Shown one piece after another: positions 1-7,852 of a stretch of DNA of 24,951 nt. How positions within the stretch are numbered: position 1 is the first letter of the stretch; every line of letters starts with the position of its first letter. The stretch is taken from contig JAEYTA010000189.1 in assembly GCA_023434265.1 (NCBI GenBank), positions 1-24,951 on the forward strand, written 5' to 3'. The translations under genes were made by a program, and so were the position numbers. The notes under the pieces were generated by a model. The model ran no database searches and was not told the DNA's origin. It worked only from the letters and a program-made list of their open reading frames with translations. Origin of the DNA: Pseudomonadota bacterium (lineage in GTDB: Bacteria > Pseudomonadota > Alphaproteobacteria > Caulobacterales > Caulobacteraceae).

Positions 1-1
1 C

Positions 2-244
2 GATCGCGCTCCGCGCGGCATGCGCGGCCATCACGGCCCTCGCGGCGAGCGGGCCGGGATGCGGGTCGCCGCCCCGGTGGTGATCGCGGACGCGGAGGCC
101 AGCATGGCGCAGGCCTTCGCCCGCTTCGACGCCGACCGCGACGGCTATGTCACCGCCGACGAGCGCCGCGCGGCCCGCTCCGCCATGCGCGCGCATCGCC
201 GCATGGCTTCTCAGGCGTCGCCCCCGGCGCCCGCTTCGGAGTAA
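2..244 (+). CDS. EF-hand domain protein, C-terminal part
   Basis: The reading frame is open to the left edge, so the true start probably lies outside the window (an internal ATG at 20 is the first one visible). The visible 80 residues carry one canonical EF-hand loop, D-x-D-x-D-G-Y-V-x-x-x-E, encoded around 129-164. It should bind Ca2+ or a similar divalent cation. The rest is Arg/Ala-rich low-complexity sequence ending in a Pro/Ala/Ser tail. It ends 66 bp upstream of an ECF sigma factor on the same strand, so it may be co-transcribed with or controlled by that sigma operon. I infer this only from position. Small EF-hand proteins in this family are usually exported, but the N-terminus is not visible here, so export cannot be judged. 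Confidence 0.7.
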   Translation, partial: DRAPRGMRGHHGPRGERAGMRVAAPVVIADAEASMAQAFARFDADRDGYVTADERRAARSAMRAHRRMASQASPPAPASE

Positions 245-310
245 GGAAGATGTCGGGCCCGGCGGTCAGCGACCTCTCAGCCCTCTCGATGACCGTCGCA
301 CGAGGGACGA

Positions 311-874
311 TTGGCGCCGATCGCCGACCCCGACGAGGAACTGGTGCGCCGCGTGGGTCAGGCCGACCCCGCGGCCATCCAGGCCATGGTGGCGCGCAAG
401 CTGCCGCGCATGCTGGCCCTGGCCCAGCGCATGCTGGGCGACGCGGTCGAGGCCGAGGACGTGGCCCAGGAGGCGATGCTCCGGGCCTGGCGGCAGGCCC
501 CGCGCTGGACGCCGGGCAAGGCGAAGTTCGACACCTGGCTGCACCGGGTGGCCCTGAACCTCTGCTACGACCGGCTGCGGCGGCGCCGGGAGATTCCCAC
601 CGACGCGCCGCCCGACCGACCCGATCCCGGCCCGGCGCCCGACCGCGGCCTGCTCGCCGCCGACACCGGGGCGCGGGTCGACGCGGCCCTGGCCCGTTTG
701 CCGGAACGCCAGCGCGAGGCCATCGTGCTGTGCCACTACCAGGAGCTGACCAACATCGAGGCCGCGGCCCTGATGGAGGTCAGCGTCGAGGCGCTGGAAA
801 GCCTGCTGTCGCGTGGACGGCGGGCGTTGAGACTGGCCCTGGCCGATCTTCGGCCGGGGACTGAAGGAGCGTGA
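311..874 (+). CDS. ECF-type RNA polymerase sigma factor
   Basis: The 187-residue protein has the two-domain layout of group IV (ECF) sigma factors. Region 2 occupies about residues 15-95, with an acidic A-E-D-V-A-Q-E helix followed by FDTWLHRVALNLCYDRLRRR (-10 recognition). A Pro/Asp linker follows, then region 4 at about 125-180 (LPERQREAIVLCHYQEL..EAAALM) with a helix-turn-helix for the -35. The start is TTG at 311: an in-frame stop lies at 290 with no ATG or GTG between, and AGGGA at 303-307 gives a well-spaced ribosome binding site. It is the first gene of a three-gene unit with a membrane protein and a periplasmic sensor-like protein, both joined by overlapping stop/start signals. By analogy with CnrH-type systems it is probably held inactive by its downstream partner until an envelope signal arrives. 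Confidence 0.9.
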   Translation: MAPIADPDEELVRRVGQADPAAIQAMVARKLPRMLALAQRMLGDAVEAEDVAQEAMLRAWRQAPRWTPGKAKFDTWLHRVALNLCYDRLRRRREIPTDAPPDRPDPGPAPDRGLLAADTGARVDAALARLPERQREAIVLCHYQELTNIEAAALMEVSVEALESLLSRGRRALRLALADLRPGTEGA

Positions 875-876
875 GC

Positions 877-1308
877 ATGATGACGGCGGAACGATTTCTC
901 GCCCTGGTCGCCGCCTGGGGCGCCGACCCGCGGCGCTGGCCGGCGGACGAACGCGCCGCGGCCGAGGCTTTCATGGCCGCCCGATGCGAGGTCGCCGGCC
1001 CGGCGCTGGCCGAGGCCGACGCCATCGACGCCCTGCTGCACGCCTCGCGCGTCCCGGCGCCGTCTTCCTCCCTGCGCCGGCGGGTCGTCGCCTCGGCGGC
1101 CGAGGCCGGTCTGCGCGCCCGCCTCGAGGGCCGGCGCTGGCTGGATCGACTCGGTCTGGCCCTCGGCGCCGGCTGGGCCGCGGCCGCCTGCGCCGGCGTC
1201 GCCGCCGGGGTGCTCCTCACCGGCCAGATGACCGCCGACGCCCGCGCCGACGCCGCGCTCTACCAGGCCTCGCTCGTTGCCGTGGACGACATGGAGTTGC
1301 TGGGGTGA
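877..1308 (+). CDS. Probable membrane-anchored anti-sigma factor
   Basis: This 143-residue protein has an N-terminal cytoplasmic part (about 1-90) with a WGADPRRWPADER-type motif. I associate that motif with alphaproteobacterial genes next to ECF sigma factors. A single transmembrane segment follows at about 96-118 (Gly/Ala/Val-rich) and then a short periplasmic tail. There is no Cys/His zinc anti-sigma motif. Start choice: ATG 877 has AAGGAG at 863-868 at good spacing. GTG 871 would overlap the sigma stop in a GTGA but would sit too close to the Shine-Dalgarno. The position directly after the sigma gene and the single-TM topology fit an anti-sigma factor such as CnrY. This is an inference, because I cannot identify a named domain with certainty. 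Confidence 0.65.
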   Translation: MMTAERFLALVAAWGADPRRWPADERAAAEAFMAARCEVAGPALAEADAIDALLHASRVPAPSSSLRRRVVASAAEAGLRARLEGRRWLDRLGLALGAGWAAAACAGVAAGVLLTGQMTADARADAALYQASLVAVDDMELLG

Positions 1309-1817
1309 CCGCCAGAACGCTCAGGATTCTCCTCGGCGCATCGGTGGCCCTGAACCTGTTCGCCGCCGCCGCCGGCGCTACCCTGCTGATCGGCCGCACC
1401 CACGTCGAGGGCGGGATCGAGGCGCAGCGCCGGCCGCCGCGCGACCATCCCTTCATGGCGGTGGTCGAGGGCCTCGACCCCGAGGTCCGCGACCGGGTGC
1501 GCGATGCGCTCAGGGCGTCGGGCCGGGCGGCCCATCCCGACTTCGAGGAGGCGCGGCGGAAGCGGCGTCAGGCCCTGACCCTCGCCCGCTCCCCCGGGTT
1601 CGATCCGGCCCAGGCGACGGCCCTGCTGGAGCAATCCCGCGCCGCCGAGCTGCGCGGCCGGGCGCGCATCGAGGCGGACTCGGTGCGCATCCTCGAAACC
1701 CTCGAGCCCGACGACCGGGCGGCCCTGTCGGAAATCCTCACCCGCCGCGGCCGCATGGTCGTGCGCGAGCGGGACGAGCGGGACGAGCGTCGGGAGCGGC
1801 GGGCCGGCGGCGCCTGA
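1305..1817 (+). CDS. Periplasmic heavy-metal sensor-like protein (CnrX/Spy-type)
   Basis: This 170-residue protein starts at GTG 1305, overlapping the preceding stop by four bases (GTGA), with GGAG at 1293-1296. A single N-terminal membrane segment (residues ~5-28) anchors a mostly alpha-helical periplasmic domain rich in Arg, Glu and Ala with regularly spaced Leu (about 45-160). This resembles the Spy/CpxP/CnrX heavy-metal-sensor fold (PF13801-type). His residues occur at the start of the domain (near 31 and 46) and in its middle (AAHPDFEEAR) and could be ligands, but I cannot assign a metal site. The C-terminus is a highly charged RDERDERRERR stretch. In CnrYXH systems the sensor binds the anti-sigma factor and relays metal occupancy, and the same role is inferred here. 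The stop codon lies inside an inverted repeat shared with the convergent kinase gene. Confidence 0.65.
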   Translation: MTARTLRILLGASVALNLFAAAAGATLLIGRTHVEGGIEAQRRPPRDHPFMAVVEGLDPEVRDRVRDALRASGRAAHPDFEEARRKRRQALTLARSPGFDPAQATALLEQSRAAELRGRARIEADSVRILETLEPDDRAALSEILTRRGRMVVRERDERDERRERRAGGA

Positions 1818-1820
1818 GCG

Positions 1821-1826
<6 letters not shown>
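1812..1826. terminator. Symmetric hairpin holding both convergent stop codons
   Basis: GCCTGA-GCG-TCAGGC is a perfect 6-bp stem with a 3-nt loop. The TGA in its left arm ends the sensor gene (plus strand), and the TGA read from its right arm ends the histidine kinase gene (minus strand). There is no U-run on either side, so an intrinsic terminator function is uncertain. It may instead act as a 3'-end barrier in both mRNAs. Confidence 0.4.
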
Positions 1827-3677
<1,851 letters not shown>

Positions 3678-3713
3678 GGCGCGCTCTCCCGGACGATTCG
3701 ACGACGAAGCCTG

Positions 3714-3743
3714 AATCTAGGCTGCGTCGCGGATTCGTGTCGA
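3714..3743 (-). promoter_or_regulatory. Candidate promoter of the histidine kinase with GANTC sites
   Basis: On the minus strand TCGACAC (3743-3737) is followed after 15 nt by CCTAGATT (3721-3714), resembling -35 and -10 elements (5/7 and 6/8 to the Caulobacter sigma-73 form, spacer one base long). A GANTC methylation site lies across the -10 region (3713-3717), a second in the spacer (3732-3736), and a third in the 5' leader (3695-3699). The predicted start near 3707 gives a leader of about 30 nt carrying the Shine-Dalgarno. Confidence 0.4.
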
Positions 3744-3768
3744 GGACGGTTATCCGCCTTCGACCGTT

Positions 3769-4341
3769 TCAGGCCGCGCGGTTCGCCGGCGAGGCGGCGT
3801 CCGCCGACGGCGGCGCCAGCACGTCCGTCACCGTCTTGAGGATCTCCCGCGCCTCGCGGGCCATGGCCTGCATCTCCGGCGGCGCGTCGTCGGGGGCCTC
3901 CTCGACGGCCGACTTCATCCGCTCGGCCAGCGCCATCAGGCGCGGCGCGGCGGCGATCAGGCGGGCCTGGAACTCGATCTGCTCGGGATCGCGGTCGTAC
4001 TCGGCGCCCGGCACGCGCCAGCCGCCCCAGTCAGCCTTGTCGGTGACCACCACCGGATAGGTGCCGGGGAAGGGATGATGCGGCGTGTCCTCGGCGGTCT
4101 GCCACTTGTTCCGGGCGCGCATCAGCCGCCAGTTCTGGCCTTCGACCGCGGCGGCCGGGTCCTCGACCGGCAGCAGCAGTTCGTGGCCGAGGAACTCGCG
4201 CCCCAGCCCGACGTCGTAGGTGACGCGCACCGGCTCCTCGAAGCCCTTGGCCCAGACGGGCTGGACCTTTTCGATCTGGGCCCAGGCGCCGACGCACTCG
4301 ACCCACACCTTCTGGCCCTTCTGGAATTGCGCGCGCGCCAT
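3769..4341 (-). CDS. Conserved-looking hypothetical protein
   Basis: The protein has 190 residues and no recognised domain. The first 110 residues look like a beta-rich globular domain (FQKGQKVWVECVGAWAQIEK, then Trp-rich segments such as NWRLMRARNKW and DWGGW). This is followed by an alpha-helical part (125-180) with a hydrophobic, Ala/Met-rich pattern and a disordered Ala/Ser/Pro tail. No signal peptide or membrane segment is visible, so it should be cytoplasmic. ATG 4341 has a GGAG about 7 nt upstream. It lies upstream of the kinase gene on the same strand with a 91-bp gap containing the kinase's own candidate promoter. The opening residues resemble a small SH3-like barrel, but I do not assign a function. 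Confidence 0.75.
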   Translation of the reverse strand: MARAQFQKGQKVWVECVGAWAQIEKVQPVWAKGFEEPVRVTYDVGLGREFLGHELLLPVEDPAAAVEGQNWRLMRARNKWQTAEDTPHHPFPGTYPVVVTDKADWGGWRVPGAEYDRDPEQIEFQARLIAAAPRLMALAERMKSAVEEAPDDAPPEMQAMAREAREILKTVTDVLAPPSADAASPANRAA

Positions 4342-4415
4342 GCTTCGCTCCGGTTATCGCGGCGGAAAGCATGACGCGGCGCGGTGAACGCCGGGTTTGG
4401 CGACACGGTTAACGT

Positions 4416-4429
4416 CGCCCTCAGGGGCG
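4416..4429 (-). terminator. Stop-codon hairpin of the CBS gene
   Basis: CGCCC-CTGA-GGGCG on the minus strand is a 5-bp GC stem whose loop contains the TGA stop of the CBS-domain gene. No U-run follows, so it is at best a weak intrinsic terminator. Confidence 0.3.
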
Positions 4430-4831
4430 GGAGATGTCTTCCAGCGTCTCGCCGGCGTGCTTCTCCTTCACGCGGGTCGACAGGTCGCCCAGCGACACAA
4501 CGCCGACCAGCCGGTCGTCCTTGTCCAGCACCGGCAGGCGGCGGATCTGCCGCCGGCCCATGGCGTCCAGCACGGTCGCCAGGTCCTCGTCGGCGCGGAC
4601 CGTGTGCGGCTCGCGGGTGATGTACTCCACCACCGGCGAACTCGCCGCCGCGCCGCCGGCGATGGCGCGGATGCAGATGTCGCGGTCGGTGATGGTGCCG
4701 ACCAGCCGGTCGCCGTCGGCCACCGGCATGAAGCCGAAGTCCCCGTCGCGCATGCGCATCGCCACCTGCTGCAGGCTGTCGCCCGGGCGGGCGACCTGCA
4801 CGTCCTTGCTCATCACGTCGCGTACCTTCAT
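4421..4831 (-). CDS. Two-CBS-domain protein
   Basis: The 136-residue protein consists almost entirely of a CBS pair (Bateman module): CBS1 about residues 1-60 (KVRDVMSKDVQVARPGDSL ... GTITDRDI) and CBS2 about 68-128 (REPHTVRADEDL ... GVVSLGDL). Such stand-alone modules bind adenine nucleotides and act as energy or ionic-strength sensors. No catalytic domain or membrane segment is attached. ATG 4831 has a strong AGGAGA Shine-Dalgarno. It is divergently transcribed from the ALDH gene, with a GC-rich inverted repeat between them. The ligand and partner cannot be read from sequence. Confidence 0.92.
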   Translation of the reverse strand: MKVRDVMSKDVQVARPGDSLQQVAMRMRDGDFGFMPVADGDRLVGTITDRDICIRAIAGGAAASSPVVEYITREPHTVRADEDLATVLDAMGRRQIRRLPVLDKDDRLVGVVSLGDLSTRVKEKHAGETLEDISRP

Positions 4832-4886
4832 CGCTCTGTCTCCTCTCAGCGGTTCGGCGACAGAACCCCTCGTCCGAAGCCCGGTT

Positions 4887-4911
4887 CCGCTTCCGCCGGC
4901 GGGCGGAGCGG
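4887..4911. repeat. GC-rich inverted repeat in divergent intergenic region
   Basis: CCGCTTCCGCC (4887-4897) faces GGCGGAGCGG (4902-4911), an imperfect inverted repeat with one bulged base and a 4-nt loop. GCCCG/CGGGC outside it can extend the pairing. It lies between the divergent CBS and ALDH genes, so it could be an operator or a leader structure. There is no further evidence. Confidence 0.3.
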
Positions 4912-4946
4912 GCTAGACGGCGCTTCGGATCACGGAGGTGGCGGCG

Positions 4947-6443
4947 ATGACGGCGGCGGACGAAGCGAAGGCCATCCTGCAGCGGCTGGGCGTGCCCGGC
5001 GCGGCGTGGAGTTCGGACGGATTGGAGGCGCGCTCGCCGATCGACGGCTCGGTCGCCGGTCGCGTCGCCGAAACGCCCGACCTCGACGTCGTCGTGGCCG
5101 GCTCGGTCGAGGCTTTCCGTGCCTGGCGCCGCGTGCCCGCCCCGCGTCGCGGCGAACTCGTCCGCCTGTTCGGCGAGGAGCTGCGCGCCTCGAAGGACGA
5201 CCTCGCCCGCCTCGTCACGCTCGAGGCCGGCAAGATCGTCTCTGAAGGTCTCGGCGAGGTGCAGGAGATGATCGACGTCTGCGACTTCGCCGTCGGCCTG
5301 TCGCGCCAGCTCTACGGCCTGACCCTGCCCAGCGAGCGCCCCGGGCACCACATGCGCGAGACCTGGCAGCCGCTCGGCCCGGTGCTGGTCATTTCGGCCT
5401 TCAACTTCCCCGTCGCGGTATGGGCGTGGAACGCCTGTCTGGCCCTCGTTTGCGGCGACCCGGTGATCTGGAAGCCGTCCGAGAAGACGCCCCTGACGGC
5501 GCTGGCGACCCAGGCCGTGTTCAACCGCGCCCTGGCCCGCTTCGCCGACGCCCCGGAGGGCCTGTCGCAGGTGGTGATCGGCGGCCGCGACGCCGGCGAG
5601 GCCCTCGCCGCGGACGCGCGCATCCCGCTGGTCTCGGCCACCGGCTCGACCCGCATGGGCAAGGCGGTGGCGCAGACCGTCGCCGCCCGCCTCGGCCGCT
5701 CCCTGCTCGAGCTGGGCGGCAACAACGCCATGATCGTCACCCCCTCGGCCGATCTGGAGATGGCCGTGCGCGCCATCGCCTTCTCGGCGGTCGGCACCTG
5801 CGGCCAGCGCTGCACCTCGTTGCGCCGCCTGCTGGTCCACGAGAGCGTGGCCGACGCCCTGATCGCTCGGCTCAAGGCCGCCTACGAGACCCTGCCGATC
5901 GGCGACCCGCGCGAGGACGGCGTGCTGGTCGGTCCCCTCATCGACGAGGACGCCGTCCGCGGCTTCGACGCCGCGCTCGAACAGGCGGCGGCGCAGGGCG
6001 GCGAGGTGGTCACGGGCGGCGCGCGTATCGATCGGGATGGCGTCTACGTCCGCCCCGCCATCGTGCGCATGCCGGCGCAGACGGCGGTGGTCGAGCACGA
6101 GACCTACGCCCCGGTCCTCTATGTCCTCACCTGGTCCGACTTCGACCAGGCGGTCGAGCTGCAGAACGCCGTGCCCCAGGGCCTGTCGTCCTGCGTCTTC
6201 ACCGACAGCGTCCGCGAGGCCGAGCAATTCCTCTCCGCCTGGGGCTCCGACTGCGGCATCGCCAACGTCAACATCGGCCCCTCGGGCGCCGAGATCGGCG
6301 GCGCCTTCGGCGGCGAGAAGGACACGGGCGGCGGCCGCGAGTCCGGCTCCGACGCCTGGAAGGCCTACATGCGTCGCCAGACCCAGACGGTGAACTTCTC
6401 CTCGGCCCTACCGCTGGCCCAAGGGGTGCGGTTCGAGGTGTGA
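4947..6443 (+). CDS. amaB: L-2-aminoadipate semialdehyde / piperideine-6-carboxylate dehydrogenase (ALDH7)
   Basis: This 498-residue NAD(P)-dependent aldehyde dehydrogenase belongs to the ALDH7 (antiquitin) family. It oxidises alpha-aminoadipate semialdehyde, in equilibrium with piperideine-6-carboxylate, to aminoadipate in lysine/pipecolate catabolism. Visible signatures are the Rossmann segment with FNFPVAVWAWN (~155), the general base Glu255 in LELGGNN, the nucleophile Cys289 in GQRCTS, and the family-typical C-terminus GSDCGIANVNIGPSGAEIGGAFGGEKDTGGGRESGSDAWK (here in shorter parts) ending in LPLAQGVRFEV. The spacing of 34 between Glu and Cys is normal for ALDHs. Start choice: ATG 4947 lies 8 nt after GGAGG (4934-4938); the upstream GTG 4938 overlaps that ribosome binding site. 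No other lysine-degradation gene is adjacent, so the exact physiological substrate rests on family similarity. Confidence 0.92.
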   Translation: MTAADEAKAILQRLGVPGAAWSSDGLEARSPIDGSVAGRVAETPDLDVVVAGSVEAFRAWRRVPAPRRGELVRLFGEELRASKDDLARLVTLEAGKIVSEGLGEVQEMIDVCDFAVGLSRQLYGLTLPSERPGHHMRETWQPLGPVLVISAFNFPVAVWAWNACLALVCGDPVIWKPSEKTPLTALATQAVFNRALARFADAPEGLSQVVIGGRDAGEALAADARIPLVSATGSTRMGKAVAQTVAARLGRSLLELGGNNAMIVTPSADLEMAVRAIAFSAVGTCGQRCTSLRRLLVHESVADALIARLKAAYETLPIGDPREDGVLVGPLIDEDAVRGFDAALEQAAAQGGEVVTGGARIDRDGVYVRPAIVRMPAQTAVVEHETYAPVLYVLTWSDFDQAVELQNAVPQGLSSCVFTDSVREAEQFLSAWGSDCGIANVNIGPSGAEIGGAFGGEKDTGGGRESGSDAWKAYMRRQTQTVNFSSALPLAQGVRFEV

Positions 6444-6481
6444 GGGGGCTCTGGCCGTCCACCTTGTCCCCCTTTGTCCAT

Positions 6482-6496
6482 CAAGGGTCGCCCTTG
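6482..6496 (+). terminator. Short hairpin after the ALDH gene
   Basis: CAAGGG-TCG-CCCTTG is a perfect 6-bp stem 38 bp downstream of the ALDH stop. It has no T-run after it. It may be an end-of-transcript structure or part of the insertion-sequence remnant lying between 6444 and about 6640. Confidence 0.3.
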
Positions 6497-6539
6497 GTCG
6501 ATGTCGGGTCACTGTATTTCTCCCCGATGTATCGCCGCA

Positions 6540-6640
6540 TTCCACATTGTCTCCGGCCGCTATCCAGCCCGTTCGGTGGTCGGAGTGGCCGTACAGTGGT
6601 CGAAATCGCCGGGATTCGTTGATCGAAATCGCCGCGTGCA
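6540..6640. mobile_element. Possible insertion-sequence end remnant (IS21-like)
   Basis: Three direct repeats of the form [GT]TGRTCGRARTSGCCG-like sequence occur at 6576-6591, 6596-6611 and 6619-6634, at 20- and 23-bp offsets. Multiple short direct repeats with a TGGTCG core near the tip are typical of IS21-family ends. The surrounding 6500-6620 is less GC-rich than the flanks. No istA or istB coding sequence is present and I cannot fix the boundary or a target duplication. The remnant would supply the last residues of the YcaQ-like protein. Assignment to IS21 is from memory of the family's end structure, without a search. Confidence 0.35.
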
Positions 6641-7840
6641 GTCGGCCTGCACGGCCGTGTTCAGGGCCTCCGCCAGATCGCCCTTGCCGGCGACCTCGAC
6701 CCCGTCCAGTCTCAGCCACGCCGCCAACCGCCGCAGCTCCCCCGCCAGCCGCGCCGGCGTCTCCGGCGTCGCGTCAGGCTCCCGCCACGCCGCCTGCACC
6801 CGCAGCACGCCGGCCTGCCGGTCGGCCTTCAGATCGACCCGGGCGGTGATCGCCTCGTCCTCGAGGAAGGGCAGGACATAGTAGCCGTGGGTCCGCTTGT
6901 GGGCCGGGGTGTAGATCTCCAGCCGCACCCGCGTTCCGAACAGCCGCTCCGTCCGGTCCCGCGTCCAGATCAGGTTGTCGAACGGCGACAGCAGGGCGTC
7001 GACGCGCACCTTGCGCGGCCGCCGCGCGGCGGGCCACAGCCACGCGCTCCGCCCCCAGTCCCTGACCTGCACGGGGGCCAGCTCTCCCGCCTCGCCCAGC
7101 TCGGCGATCCGCGCCCGCGCGTCGGCCAGCGGCAGCCGGAAGTAGTCCCGCAGATCCGCCTCGGTCGCCACCCCGAGGGCCCGCGCCGCGATCCGCACCA
7201 GCTCGCGCTGGGCGTCGGCCTCGTCCGGCGTCGGCGCCTCGACCACGGCGCGGGGCAGGGCGCGTTCGGTCAGATCGTAGACCCGCTCGAAGCCGCGCCG
7301 CGTCTTCGTCGTGATCAGTCCGGCCCAGAACAGCCACTCCAGCGCCCGCTTGCCGTCCGACCAGGACCACCAGCCCGGCGCCCCCCGCGGACCCTCGGCG
7401 AAGTCGCCGCCGGTCACCGGCCCGCGCCGCTCGATCTCCTTCAGCACCTCGTCGATGTAGGCCCGGCGCTCGCGCCCGAAGCGCGCCACACCGCCCCAGA
7501 TTCCCTCGCCGGCGCGCGCCCGCGCCATCCGCCAGCGCAGCAGCGGCTGGCTTTCCACCGGCAGCAGCGACGCCTCGTGGCCCCAGTATTCGAACAGCCC
7601 GCGCCGCCTGCCCCACGCTTCCGCCTCAAGCGCCTCGCGGGGATAGGGACCCAGCCGCGAGAAGCCCGGCAGGTAGTGGGTCCGCGCCACCACATTGACG
7701 CTGTCGATCTGCACCACGCCCAGCTTGCGGACCAGGTCGCGAACGTGCCTTCGGCCGGGCGCCGCGGGGGGCGTCCGGCCGAAGCCTTGCGCGGCGAGGG
7801 CGATGCGGCGGGCGGCGGCGGGGGAGATATGTTCCGTCAC
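6560..7840 (-). CDS. YcaQ-family (HTH_42) crosslink-repair DNA glycosylase-like protein
   Basis: The protein has 426 residues. The N-terminal half carries the HTH_42/winged-helix fold of the YcaQ/AlkZ glycosylases: VRKLGVVQIDSVNVVARTHY contains the QxD catalytic signature (Q44-I-D46) of YcaQ-like enzymes, which unhook interstrand crosslinks and excise bulky alkylpurines. Further family motifs are YLPGFSRLGPY, LFEYWGHEASLLP and, later, LLSPFDNLIWTRDRTERLFG and KRTHGYYVLPFL. ATG 7840 is the only sensible start. The normal family end is around GVEVAGKGDLAEAL (about residue 390). The remaining 35 residues are unrelated in composition and coincide with direct repeats resembling an IS end, so the native C-terminus was probably replaced. 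Function is likely kept, because all conserved blocks are present. Confidence 0.88.
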   Translation of the reverse strand: MTEHISPAAARRIALAAQGFGRTPPAAPGRRHVRDLVRKLGVVQIDSVNVVARTHYLPGFSRLGPYPREALEAEAWGRRRGLFEYWGHEASLLPVESQPLLRWRMARARAGEGIWGGVARFGRERRAYIDEVLKEIERRGPVTGGDFAEGPRGAPGWWSWSDGKRALEWLFWAGLITTKTRRGFERVYDLTERALPRAVVEAPTPDEADAQRELVRIAARALGVATEADLRDYFRLPLADARARIAELGEAGELAPVQVRDWGRSAWLWPAARRPRKVRVDALLSPFDNLIWTRDRTERLFGTRVRLEIYTPAHKRTHGYYVLPFLEDEAITARVDLKADRQAGVLRVQAAWREPDATPETPARLAGELRRLAAWLRLDGVEVAGKGDLAEALNTAVQADCTRRFRSTNPGDFDHCTATPTTERAG

Positions 7841-7852
7841 CGCCCAGCCATA

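Noticed and set aside
250..864. Alternative ATG-started frame overlapping the sigma factor
   Set aside because: Its translation is low-complexity Arg/Gly/Pro sequence; the TTG-started frame has clear sigma region 2 and 4 motifs.
4408..4414. GGTTAAC, and another GTTAAC-like site at 13437-13442, as CtrA sites
   Set aside because: Only single TTAA half-sites are present, without the second half at 7-bp spacing, so a CtrA site is not supported.
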